From: an uncultured Lachnospiraceae bacterium
GTDB taxonomy: Bacteria; Bacillota; Clostridia; Lachnospirales; Lachnospiraceae
Length of the DNA stretch: 63,355 nt
Assembly (NCBI GenBank): GCA_910588955.1
Contig: CAJURQ010000019.1
Location: 1 to 63,355, forward strand
Direction: 5' to 3'
A program made the position numbers and the translations under genes. The notes under the pieces are model-generated. The model was not told the origin of the DNA and ran no database searches. It saw only the letters and a program-made list of their open reading frames with translations. Within the stretch, counting starts at the first letter, position 1, and every line of letters starts with the position of its first letter. Of the stretch, positions 1 through 8,108 are shown in pieces.

Positions 1-44
1 GAGGGCAGCCGCATTCCGGGGTTTTCCTATGTTATACTAACTAA

Positions 45-296
45 ACATATCCCACCGGTTCGCTGGACTCTGCATCGGGCAGGGACGTTCTCGACATCTT
101 CACGGGGATACACGGGAACGGTCAGAGCATCGTCATGGTGACGCACGATATCAGGACCGCGCTGCGCGGGACACGGGTGATCTATCTGCGTGACGGCAAA
201 GTGGTGGGCGAACACAGAATGGCGAACTACGGTGAGGACGACCCTAAAGAGCGCCGTGAAAAGCTGACGGTATTCCTTGACGAGATGGGCTGGTGA
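45..296 (+). pseudogene. ABC transporter ATP-binding protein, 3' fragment
   Basis: The frame ending in TGA at 294 reads as the C-terminal third of an ABC ATPase. It has the P-T-G-S-L-D-S segment that follows Walker B, then the switch histidine in V-T-H-D, a D-G-K-V-V-G turn and the tail typical of lipoprotein or antimicrobial exporter ATPases. The frame is closed upstream by TAA at 42-44, and the residues before P-T-G are T-Y instead of D-E, so Walker A, the signature motif and Walker B are missing. The first 44 bases are not ABC-like in any frame. It ends 3 nt before the permease start, so it was the partner ATPase. Whether the break is biological or an assembly join cannot be told here. Confidence 0.75.
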
Positions 297-299
297 CTT

Positions 300-2807
300 A
301 TGAAGATATGCAGATTATCCTTGTTTAATTTGAAGAGAAACAAGCGTGAGGCGGCGGCAATTGTCTTTCTCACCCTTGTCACGGCGTTTCTCATGGCGGT
401 CTTTGTCGTCAGCATGACGCAGTTAGACAGCGCCTTTGACCGTGCCTTTGAGGAGACAGGATCCGCTGATTTTATCCTGTTGTTTCAGGCTGACAAGTAT
501 CGGGATATCTATCGAGATATTTTGGAAGAGGAATACAAAGTGAGCGATGTCCGGGAAAGCAGTGTGCTTTACGGCGGCGCCGCGTCGGCACTGTCAAAGA
601 AGGGCGAGCGTGTCGCTTATAATATGATCTTTGCGGACGAAAGCACAGAGAGGAAGATGGAACATTTTAAGAAACTGGACGCCCTCCCCGATGACGAGAT
701 CGAAAAGCTGTCCCACCCTTTGTGGCTGCCCCAGTATTTTGAGATCGCAGCCGGCTATGCCCCGGGGGAAACGTTTACCTTTTTCTCAGGGGGCAGGGAT
801 TACCCTTTCACCATAGCCGGGTTTTACAGCACGGGTTTGTTTAATTCCGACGCTATCGTAAAATGTGTCGTTTCGGATGATGATATGGTGCTGTTGTCCG
901 CTGTCTATGAGGAATACCGCATGATAGCGTTTGACACGGAAAGGGAATTTTCCAAGGAGGAATACTATGAAAAATGCGCCGCAAAGTCAGACGAGAATGT
1001 TTCAAGTATCGTACTGCCGATCGACAAAGAGCAGGAGAGATTGGTAGAAACCGTCTACCTCACTGTTTTTCTGTATATGAGCGTATTTCTTTCCGTTGTC
1101 ACACAGATAAGCGCACTCTTCCTTATCCTTCACAAGATCTCGAAGGACATGGAGGAACAGATGGTGCAGATCGGCGTGCTGGAAGCATTGGGGTATACAA
1201 GCCGTGAGCTTTCCCTTTCCTACATCTTTGAATATATCTTCACAGGGGGCGTTGGCGCGGTCACCGGCGGCATAGCGGCGGCAGCCTTTTCCCCGGTCAT
1301 GGATATGTTCACAAGGGGGATGATGAAACGTGACGTGCATACGGATGTGAATGTTTTCCGCATTTTTATTGTGGTCATATCGATCATGGCGCTTGTCACG
1401 CTCTTTGCGCTGTCAAGGGCGGCAAGGGTGAAGCTGCTTCCTCCCGTCGTGGCGTTCCGCAAGGGCATAAAGACCCATCATTTCGGGAAAAACATACTTC
1501 CTCTTGAAAAAATGAGACACAGCGTCAATGTCCGTCTCGCCTTCAAGGGCATATGTAACGATCTGCGCTCAAATATCGGTATGGGTGTCTGTATCATCGC
1601 CGCGGGAGTTGCCATCATGTTCAGCGTGTACACCTTTGACTTTTTCAAGAGCGGCTATGACGGGCTGATAGGAGTTCTCGGAATGGAGACTCCTGACATA
1701 AGCATCGTTATGATGAGCGGGGTGAACGGAGAAAAATTCTGTGAGGAGATACGCAGGTTTCCCGAAGTGGAAAAGGTGCTTCTGACCAACACGAGCACGA
1801 CAGGAAATTATGTGGCGGTAAAGGGCAGCAATCAGAGTGCGGTTGTCATTTCCTACGCCGATTTTTCCCTCACGGATAATATTCACACGAAAAAGGGACG
1901 TTTCCCCATATACGACAACGAGATCATGATATCCGCAAAGAGAGAGGAGACAGAAAACCGGCACATAGGCGACAGTATCATCATCAAGGGCGATGTCTGT
2001 GAAAAAAGCTATCTCATAACAGGCATTGTCTCCGCCATGAACAACAACGCCATGAGCGTCTACATGACTGAGGACGGTTACCGGCGCATTCGTCCGAATG
2101 ACCGCCCGGACACAGTGGAGATCACCCTCAAAAACGAGGAGGACCGCCCTGCCTTCACGGATAAGCTCACCGCGCTGTACGGTGCAAGCGCAAAGGACAC
2201 GGCGTATGCACAGTCCGCACAGGGAAGTCTTGAGGAGCGCATCAGGGCGAAAGCGGAGGAGAAAATGGCGATACTGATCTCTCAGTACGGCGTTACCGAC
2301 ATTGACTATGCCATCAGAATAGGAGATACCGTCATCAGCGGAAACAGCAGCCGTTTCGTGATAAAGGAGATATCCTCCATAAAGGATTTTACAAAATCCC
2401 AGATGGAATCCATAGCCGCGGTTACAAAGACATTTTCCTTCTGCGCCGTGATATTCATTGCCGTTGTGGTGGCGGTGATTCTGGGCATCATAGCCGTATC
2501 CGCCGTAAAGAGACAGCGCAGGGAATTTGGTATTATGAAAAGTATGGGCTATACGTCAAGGGAGCTTATGCTGCAGCTTACCCTGCGCATTCTCCCGGTG
2601 ACGATCCTTTCCGCCTGCATCGCCGCGGTGTTGTCGGTACGGGTACAGCGCATATTTTGGATGGCGGGGTTCGGCGTACAGATTCCCGAGAGCCTGCCGT
2701 TAGTCATCGGTACGGCGGCAGCGCTTGTGTTATACTGTCTGACCGTCACCTACATCAGCGCGGGCAGCATCAGAAAAATATCCGTGACCGAGCTTATAAC
2801 AGATTGA
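300..2807 (+). CDS. FtsX-type ABC transporter permease
   Basis: An 835-residue integral membrane protein of the MacB/FtsX permease superfamily. It has an N-terminal transmembrane helix at about residues 18-40, a large extracytoplasmic domain, a helix bundle at about 255-375, a second extracytoplasmic domain at about 430-700 and a final helix bundle at about 705-825. The duplicated cytoplasmic motifs (E-A-L-G-Y-T-S-R-E-L and K-S-M-G-Y-T-S-R-E-L) are the usual ATPase-coupling loops of two-domain FtsX permeases. Such proteins work with an ATPase in peptide or lipid export or antimicrobial resistance. The adjacent ATPase is only a fragment, so this permease may be orphaned unless another ATPase serves it. 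The substrate cannot be inferred. Confidence 0.85.
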   Translation: MKICRLSLFNLKRNKREAAAIVFLTLVTAFLMAVFVVSMTQLDSAFDRAFEETGSADFILLFQADKYRDIYRDILEEEYKVSDVRESSVLYGGAASALSKKGERVAYNMIFADESTERKMEHFKKLDALPDDEIEKLSHPLWLPQYFEIAAGYAPGETFTFFSGGRDYPFTIAGFYSTGLFNSDAIVKCVVSDDDMVLLSAVYEEYRMIAFDTEREFSKEEYYEKCAAKSDENVSSIVLPIDKEQERLVETVYLTVFLYMSVFLSVVTQISALFLILHKISKDMEEQMVQIGVLEALGYTSRELSLSYIFEYIFTGGVGAVTGGIAAAAFSPVMDMFTRGMMKRDVHTDVNVFRIFIVVISIMALVTLFALSRAARVKLLPPVVAFRKGIKTHHFGKNILPLEKMRHSVNVRLAFKGICNDLRSNIGMGVCIIAAGVAIMFSVYTFDFFKSGYDGLIGVLGMETPDISIVMMSGVNGEKFCEEIRRFPEVEKVLLTNTSTTGNYVAVKGSNQSAVVISYADFSLTDNIHTKKGRFPIYDNEIMISAKREETENRHIGDSIIIKGDVCEKSYLITGIVSAMNNNAMSVYMTEDGYRRIRPNDRPDTVEITLKNEEDRPAFTDKLTALYGASAKDTAYAQSAQGSLEERIRAKAEEKMAILISQYGVTDIDYAIRIGDTVISGNSSRFVIKEISSIKDFTKSQMESIAAVTKTFSFCAVIFIAVVVAVILGIIAVSAVKRQRREFGIMKSMGYTSRELMLQLTLRILPVTILSACIAAVLSVRVQRIFWMAGFGVQIPESLPLVIGTAAALVLYCLTVTYISAGSIRKISVTELITD

Positions 2808-2859
2808 AAATTAAAATTTTCAATCGCGAGATTTGTGTCTGCGCATTGCTTGACACAAA
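2802..2859. repeat. Two consecutive palindromes between permease and hydrolase genes
   Basis: GATTGAAAAT (2802-2811) and ATTTTCAATC (2816-2825) form a perfect 10-bp stem with a 4-nt loop that includes the permease stop codon. It is followed by TTTGTGTC (2832-2839) and GACACAAA (2852-2859), a perfect 8-bp dyad with a 12-nt loop, flanked by further partly complementary bases. The first has no T-tract and is at best a weak terminator. Together they resemble the nested palindromes found in gaps of the cell-division cluster. Confidence 0.6.
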
Positions 2860-2887
2860 CTCGGTTGTGCGAGAAATGGAGGAAACG

Positions 2888-4870
2888 ATGAAGAAAAAGA
2901 GGATTACGGCAATGTCCGCCCTGTGTATGGCGGGAATGGTATACACATCTGTTGGAAATGCGGTACATGCCGAACCTGTACAATCAGAACGTACAGCCGA
3001 AACAACCGCTTCGCAGGAACGGATATATTGTATTGCGTCTATAAGCAAAATGTATTCTTCCCTGGCGGTCATGCAGCTTGTTGACGAGGGAAGGGTTGAA
3101 CTTGACGCTCCTGTCACAAAGTATCTCCCCGATTTCAGGATGAATGACGAGCGGTACAAGGACATCACCGTGCGTATGCTTATGAACCACACATCGGGCA
3201 TACCTCTGGGGCTTTCTATTAACCATTATCTCTATGAAGATGTGGACAGCTTCACCCATGACAATGTATTTGAGGTAGTGTCGGGGCTGCGTCTGAAAGC
3301 CGCTCCCGGGGAATATGCCTCCTATAATAACATGGGCTTTAGTCTTATGGAGCATATCGTGGAAAATGTCAGCGGTATGAGCTTTACGGATTATGTGAGG
3401 GACCACATCGCCTCAGAGATAGGCGCGGACCATACGGGAACGGCATGGAGTCTGTATGCGGGCGATCTGGGCGATGCGCGGGTATCTCTCTATCGCGGCT
3501 TTCTGCCAGTCGAATACCCCTATGAAATGGCGGCAGGTACGGGCGGCATCTATGCCACCGCTTCTGATGTGGCAAATTTTGGCAGCGCTTTCTTTACGGG
3601 AAATGATGTTCTTCTTTTCGATGAGGCAAAAACACAGATGTCCACCCGCTGGAATGATGACGAAAGATACGAGAGCTACGGTCTGGGATGGGACTTTGTG
3701 GAACACGTCAAGTACGAAAAGGAAAACATAAAGGTCATGGGCAAGGGCGGAGATTTGCCGTATATGAACTCGAGCCTCCTCGTCGCCCCCGATGAACAGA
3801 TCAGCACAGCGGTGCTGACCGCCGGAAATGGCAGCAGCCAATATGCAGGACTGATGGCGTCTGCCTTGATGGACGTGGCGCTTGCAGAGCAGGGAAAGGC
3901 AGTGAGCGATCTGACGCCTCCGAAGCCGAAAATAATGGACACCATCCCCGGACATGCTAAAAAATATGAGGGTCTGTACTGCAGCAGCACATTCGGAACC
4001 GCCGGCATATGCAGGATCACATTTGACGATACCACGATGTACAAGGAGGATCTGGGCACTGACAACGCATTACCCGAAAGATTTAAGAGTACCATGGACG
4101 GCGGATTTGTCAGGGTAAATGACAGCGGCAGGATGACGGCAGACAGGGAGATCGTTTATTTCGAGGAAAAGGACGGCAAAATATTCATCAGAACGGAGCT
4201 GTTCGCCGTATACCCGGGACTTGGAAATACGTCAGACAGTATGTACACAGGCGAAAAAATGGAAGAAAATCCCGTCTCCCCAGGCGTGCAGCAAAGCTGG
4301 GACGAGCTTTCGCAGACCGTATTTGTCACAGATAACGAAAAATGGACCTCCCAGAACTATGAAACGCCGTTTTACTGGTTTGTGACAGATAAGGCATTCC
4401 CCGGTTATATTCTGGCAAAAAACAGCAGAGGCGTCACAAACGTGGAAAAAATGACCGATGAAGATCATGCCCTTTTCTTTACCTCCATACCGAGTACCGC
4501 AAACAGAGATTTGTTTGACATAGAGATCATCCGGCAAACCTCTGCGGACAACACATCGGCAGTCTCATTTGATCTGAGCGACGGGACGCGCTGCCACAGC
4601 GTGGACAGTCTCCCGGTGTTTACCGCTGACATCACCGAGATATCCCTTCACAGCAGTGAAGCCGTATGGTATCGGATCGGGAAAGATATGGGTGGAAAGA
4701 GTATCGCTGTCGAACGACCTGACAACTCAGCCGTATTCGTCTACAACAAGTTCCGCGAGCTGCTCTACAGCACCCACGTCAGGGATGCCATGAACACCAT
4801 CGACCTTCCGCCGGACGGCTATATCGCTTTTGTGGGGGAGAGCGGCGGCAGTGTGAAGCTATTCAAGTGA
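2888..4870 (+). CDS. Secreted serine hydrolase, beta-lactamase (class C) fold
   Basis: A 660-residue exported protein. Residues 1-28 form a signal peptide (K-K-K-R, hydrophobic core, A-H-A cleavage). The catalytic S-x-x-K motif is S51-I-S-K54 and the Y-x-N motif is Y146-N-N148, both typical of class C beta-lactamase and D,D-peptidase-like hydrolases. The start at 2888 was chosen because GGAGG precedes it and a signal peptide follows directly. Family members normally carry some 40-60 residues (first beta strands) between signal peptide and S-x-x-K; here only about 22 are present, which suggests an internal deletion. Residues from about 330 to 660 are an unassigned C-terminal part. It may be inactive. 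It follows the permease by 80 nt. Confidence 0.8.
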   Translation: MKKKRITAMSALCMAGMVYTSVGNAVHAEPVQSERTAETTASQERIYCIASISKMYSSLAVMQLVDEGRVELDAPVTKYLPDFRMNDERYKDITVRMLMNHTSGIPLGLSINHYLYEDVDSFTHDNVFEVVSGLRLKAAPGEYASYNNMGFSLMEHIVENVSGMSFTDYVRDHIASEIGADHTGTAWSLYAGDLGDARVSLYRGFLPVEYPYEMAAGTGGIYATASDVANFGSAFFTGNDVLLFDEAKTQMSTRWNDDERYESYGLGWDFVEHVKYEKENIKVMGKGGDLPYMNSSLLVAPDEQISTAVLTAGNGSSQYAGLMASALMDVALAEQGKAVSDLTPPKPKIMDTIPGHAKKYEGLYCSSTFGTAGICRITFDDTTMYKEDLGTDNALPERFKSTMDGGFVRVNDSGRMTADREIVYFEEKDGKIFIRTELFAVYPGLGNTSDSMYTGEKMEENPVSPGVQQSWDELSQTVFVTDNEKWTSQNYETPFYWFVTDKAFPGYILAKNSRGVTNVEKMTDEDHALFFTSIPSTANRDLFDIEIIRQTSADNTSAVSFDLSDGTRCHSVDSLPVFTADITEISLHSSEAVWYRIGKDMGGKSIAVERPDNSAVFVYNKFRELLYSTHVRDAMNTIDLPPDGYIAFVGESGGSVKLFK

Positions 4871-4916
4871 CGGCAGTTTTGTTGTTTTTCGGTGATTCTC
4901 AAAAAGAGCCAAAGTA

Positions 4917-4945
4917 TTTACAGATGACAGGGTAAAATGTATAAT
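4917..4945 (+). promoter_or_regulatory. Sigma-A-type promoter for the leader peptide and ATPase
   Basis: TTTACA (4917-4922) and TATAAT (4940-4945) are separated by 17 nt. The site lies just upstream of a strong Shine-Dalgarno sequence and the following genes. Confidence 0.7.
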
Positions 4946-4964
4946 ATTGAAAAAGGAGGGCACA

Positions 4965-4985
4965 ATGACCCATATATTTCAATGA
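4965..4985 (+). CDS. Possible 6-residue leader peptide
   Basis: An ATG preceded by AAGGAGG opens a six-codon frame (M-T-H-I-F-Q) that stops 10 nt before the ATG of the downstream ATPase, with a second Shine-Dalgarno sequence (CGGAGG) in between. The strong ribosome site on so short a frame suggests a leader peptide or translational coupling. Chance occurrence is possible. No attenuator hairpin is visible. Confidence 0.3.
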   Translation: MTHIFQ

Positions 4986-4995
4986 CGGAGGCTTT

Positions 4996-6249
4996 ATGGA
5001 ATTTCAGAGAGAACGATATTTGGAAGCGCTTGCTGCGCGTATGCATAATGGCATGATTAAAGTGGTTACCGGCATTCGCAGGATCGGAAAATCTTACTTG
5101 ATTTTTAAAATTTTCAGGGAGTATTTACGCAGACAGGGTATTGATGAAACGCACATTATAGCGATTGAACTGGATCAAAGAAAAAACAAAGCATACCGTG
5201 ACCCGGATAAGATATTGGATTATATAGAAACTTTGATTACGGATCAGGCTCCATATTATATTTTGCTGGATGAAGTGCAAATGCTGGAGGAGTTTGAAGA
5301 AGTGTTGAATTCGCTGCTTCATATTGAAAATGCAGATGTGTATGTGACCGGGAGTAATTCCAGATTTTTGTCCAGAGATATTATTACGGAATTTAGGGGC
5401 AGGGGTGATGAAATTCATGTGTATCCGCTGTGCTTTAAAGAATTTATGGAAGCGTATGAAGGAGATATATATCATGGATGGGCGGAGTATGTAACATACG
5501 GCGGTCTACCATTAGCGGCTACTATGAAGACTGAGGAACAAAAGATTCATTATTTGAGCAGGCTTTTTGAAGAAACGTATATCAGGGATATTATGGAACG
5601 TTATCATATTGAGAAAGTGCAGGAATTAAACGATCTGATTAATATTTTGGCTTCTGCGACAGGGTCATTGACAAATCCGTCAAAAATACGGGCGACTTTT
5701 AAAAGTATGATACAGTCGGATATCAGTCTGAATACCATTCGTCAGTATATAGAGTATTTGAAAGACGCATTTATCGTAAATGAAGCAAATCGGTATGATG
5801 TGAAAGGAAGAAAATATATTGGAACGCCGTTAAAATATTATTTTGAAGATGTCGGTTTGCGAAATGCAAGGCTTGGCTTTCGACAGGTGGAAGAAACGCA
5901 TTTGATGGAAAACATTATTTATAATGAACTCCGGCTGCGCGGATTTCAGGTGGATGTAGGCGTTGTGCAGAAGAGAAGCCGCAATAAAGAAGGCGGACAG
6001 GAAAAAAAGCAGTTGGAAATTGATTTTGTGGCGAATCTGGGCAGTAAGAGATATTATATCCAATCAGCGTTCAGCCTGCCGGACAAGGAGAAAGAAGAGC
6101 AGGAGAAGACCTCTTTGCTTAACGTGAACGACTCTTTTAAGAAGATTATCATTGTGAAAGATGTGATAAAAGCTAAGCATGATGAAAATGGTATCGTTAC
6201 GATGAGTATTTTTGATTTTCTTTTGCAGGAGAACAGTTTGGAAATTTAA
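4996..6249 (+). CDS. AAA ATPase with DUF4143 domain
   Basis: A 417-residue protein of the widespread AAA_14/DUF4143 family. The Walker A motif is G26-I-R-R-I-G-K-S33, the Walker B region is Y-Y-I-L-L-D-E-V-Q near residue 90, and the C-terminal DUF4143 part contains a PD-(D/E)XK-like pattern (E-I-D-F-V near residue 340). Family members are common in anaerobes, often in strain-variable loci, and their role is unsettled. A DNA-related or toxin/antitoxin-like role has been suggested. The gene is clearly more AT-rich than its neighbours, consistent with transfer. It has its own promoter and a leader frame upstream, and no partner gene is visible. Confidence 0.85.
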   Translation: MEFQRERYLEALAARMHNGMIKVVTGIRRIGKSYLIFKIFREYLRRQGIDETHIIAIELDQRKNKAYRDPDKILDYIETLITDQAPYYILLDEVQMLEEFEEVLNSLLHIENADVYVTGSNSRFLSRDIITEFRGRGDEIHVYPLCFKEFMEAYEGDIYHGWAEYVTYGGLPLAATMKTEEQKIHYLSRLFEETYIRDIMERYHIEKVQELNDLINILASATGSLTNPSKIRATFKSMIQSDISLNTIRQYIEYLKDAFIVNEANRYDVKGRKYIGTPLKYYFEDVGLRNARLGFRQVEETHLMENIIYNELRLRGFQVDVGVVQKRSRNKEGGQEKKQLEIDFVANLGSKRYYIQSAFSLPDKEKEEQEKTSLLNVNDSFKKIIIVKDVIKAKHDENGIVTMSIFDFLLQENSLEI

Positions 6250-6252
6250 ATT

Positions 6253-6644
6253 TTAACTCACCCGCAGCGTCACATCCAGCACAAAGAAACCGTCCCCAAA
6301 GCGGTACTCCATCTGGCTGCCCCTGCGCTCGGCCGCCTGTCTGATATTGGGAAGACCGTAACCGTGTCCTTCCCCTCCTTCGTGGAAACAGGCAGACCGC
6401 CCGCCGCTGTCAAACACCCCTCAAAGCGGTTGCTGACACGGAGCAAAAACTGATTCTGGCGGACAGTCGCCTGCACCTTGATGATCCTCTCCCCTTCAGG
6501 CATTGTCAGGGAAGCCTCCACCGCATTTTCCAGCGCATTATTTAAGATTAGGCACAACTCGGTAACGGGCAGCTCCTCGTCCCCGATTCCGATATGGTAG
6601 TCCAATTCGATCTGCTGCTTCTTACACGCATATCGAATGGTCAT
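6253..6644 (-). pseudogene. GHKL histidine kinase fragment (AgrC-like), frameshifted
   Basis: On the minus strand the N-box (N-N-A-L-E-N-A-V-E-A-S) of an AgrC-type GHKL ATPase is readable, followed by R-V-S-N-R-F-E-G. Near 6418-6422 the frame is lost, and the true C-terminus continues in another frame: V-F-D-S-G-G, then G-H-G-Y-G-L-P-N-I (the G box), ending in the TAA at 6253-6255. The sensor and dimerisation parts are missing, and a stop codon sits two codons before the only ATG. This is therefore a double-damaged remnant, ending 3 nt from the converging ATPase gene. Intact relatives exist elsewhere in the window (51937). Confidence 0.8.
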
Positions 6645-6763
6645 CGATCAATGGAAGTAGCAGGCCGCCGCCAATTTGAACAGAGGTTAAGAGGTTAGGT
6701 GAGTAAGCAGAGTCTGAATATTAATTACAAACCGGCAGCATGGTGTAAGGGTGCTAGAAAAAT

Positions 6764-6792
6764 TTTACTTTTTAATCTTACTATGCTATACT
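6764..6792 (+). promoter_or_regulatory. Promoter for ychF
   Basis: TTTACT (6764-6769) and TATACT (6787-6792) are separated by 17 nt, about 110 nt upstream of the ychF start. The rest of the 260-nt gap shows no gene. Confidence 0.5.
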
Positions 6793-6904
6793 ATCATAAT
6801 CGCTGGGAATCTTTTAGTTAGAAATTAATTCTAAAAACGCATTTTATAGAAATTATGACGTCTGTAAAGAATAAAACTGAAGAAACACGGAGGATTGAAA
6901 TCAT

Positions 6905-8002
6905 ATGAAACTCGGCATCGTCGGTCTCCCCAACGTGGGCAAGAGCACCCTTTTTAATTCACTGACAAAGGCGGGGGCGGAATCCGCCAACTACCCGTTC
7001 TGCACCATCGACCCGAATATTGGCATTGTGACAGTGCCGGATGAGCGGTTAAAACTTCTGGGGGATATGTACCATTCCAGGAAGGTGACGCCCGCAACCA
7101 TTGAGTTCGTGGATATCGCCGGGCTTGTGAAGGGCGCTTCCAAGGGGGAAGGTCTTGGCAACCAGTTCTTAAGCAACATCCGCGAGGTGGACGCCATCGT
7201 CCATGTGGTGCGGTGTTTTGAGGATAGCAATATCGTCCATGTGGACGGTTCCATTGATCCGCTCCGGGATATCGAGACGATCAATCTGGAGCTGATTTTT
7301 TCCGATATCGAGATTTTGGAGCGCAGGATGGCAAAGACGGCCAAAGTTGCCAAGATGGACAAGACGGCGGCGAAAGAGTACGCCCTTTTAGAGCGGATCA
7401 AGGCGCATCTGGAGGAAGGGAAGTTGGCGAAGGTGTTTGAGACGGAGGACGGGGACGAACTGGAACTTCTCACCTCTTATAACCTGCTCACCAACAAGCC
7501 GGTGATCTTTGCGGCGAACGTGGCGGAGGACGACCTTTCGGACGACGGCGCGAACAATGACGGCGTGCAGAAGGTGAAGGCGTTTGCGGCGGAGAATGAC
7601 AGTGAGGTGTTTGTGATCTGCGCCCAGATCGAGCAGGAGATCGCGGAGCTGGACGAGGAGGAAACCGCCATGTTCCTTGAGGATTTGGGGCTTTCGGAGT
7701 CAGGGCTTCAGAAGCTGATCCGTGCCAGCTATTCGTTACTTGGTCTGATGAGCTTCCTGACGGCGGGCGAGGACGAGACGAGGGCGTGGACCATCAAGAT
7801 CGGAACGAAAGCGCCTCAGGCAGCAGGAAAGATACATACCGATTTCGAGCGGGGCTTCATCAAGGCGGAAGTGGTCAACTACAAGGACCTTCTGGAGCAG
7901 GGCTCTCTTGCGGCGGCGAGAGAGAAGGGGCTTGTCGGTATGGAAGGAAAAGACTATGTGGTGCGGGACGGGGACGTGATTCTGTTCCGATTTAATGTCT
8001 GA
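6905..8002 (+). CDS. ychF: Redox-regulated Obg-family ATPase YchF
   Basis: A 365-residue cytosolic P-loop NTPase of the universally conserved YchF/OLA1 family, which binds ribosomes and hydrolyses ATP. The G1 motif is G7-L-P-N-V-G-K-S-T15. The G3-like D-I-A-G-L-V-K-G-A-S-K-G-E-G-L-G-N segment follows near residues 70-90. The C-terminal TGS domain contains the conserved A-W-T-I, F-E-R-G-F-I-K-A-E-V and F-N-V end. Length is normal. GGAGG lies 11 nt before the ATG. An integrated element lies directly downstream, separated by a terminator, and the gene is left intact. Confidence 0.97.
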   Translation: MKLGIVGLPNVGKSTLFNSLTKAGAESANYPFCTIDPNIGIVTVPDERLKLLGDMYHSRKVTPATIEFVDIAGLVKGASKGEGLGNQFLSNIREVDAIVHVVRCFEDSNIVHVDGSIDPLRDIETINLELIFSDIEILERRMAKTAKVAKMDKTAAKEYALLERIKAHLEEGKLAKVFETEDGDELELLTSYNLLTNKPVIFAANVAEDDLSDDGANNDGVQKVKAFAAENDSEVFVICAQIEQEIAELDEEETAMFLEDLGLSESGLQKLIRASYSLLGLMSFLTAGEDETRAWTIKIGTKAPQAAGKIHTDFERGFIKAEVVNYKDLLEQGSLAAAREKGLVGMEGKDYVVRDGDVILFRFNV

Positions 8003-8037
8003 TACAATTTCCTGTCGGGAAAATGTTGTAAACTTTG

Positions 8038-8069
8038 GGAGTTACCGCTTGCAGGCGGTAGCTCCTTTT
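8038..8069 (+). terminator. Rho-independent terminator after ychF
   Basis: An 11-bp stem joins 8038-8048 (GGAG-T-TACCGC) to 8055-8065 (GCGGTA-G-CTCC) with one T-G pair, around a 6-nt loop, and is followed by TTTT. It marks the end of the ychF transcript on the border of the integrated element. Confidence 0.85.
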
Positions 8070-8077
8070 GCCGTTTA

Positions 8078-8097
8078 ACCCCTACCTTACCCCTACC
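8078..8097 (+). repeat. Left-end tandem repeat ACCCCTACC x2
   Basis: ACCCCTACC occurs at 8078-8086 and 8089-8097, an 11-nt period, between the ychF terminator and the integrase stop codon. The same motif recurs at the other end of the element (15941). Paired short direct repeats inside both ends are typical integrase arm-binding sites; that role here is inferred. Confidence 0.6.
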
Positions 8098-8108
8098 CGA
8101 TATTTTGC

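Noticed and set aside
2657..2887. Upstream extension of the serine hydrolase frame
   Set aside because: It overlaps the permease gene and the palindromes; the ATG at 2888 is followed by a signal peptide and preceded by GGAGG.
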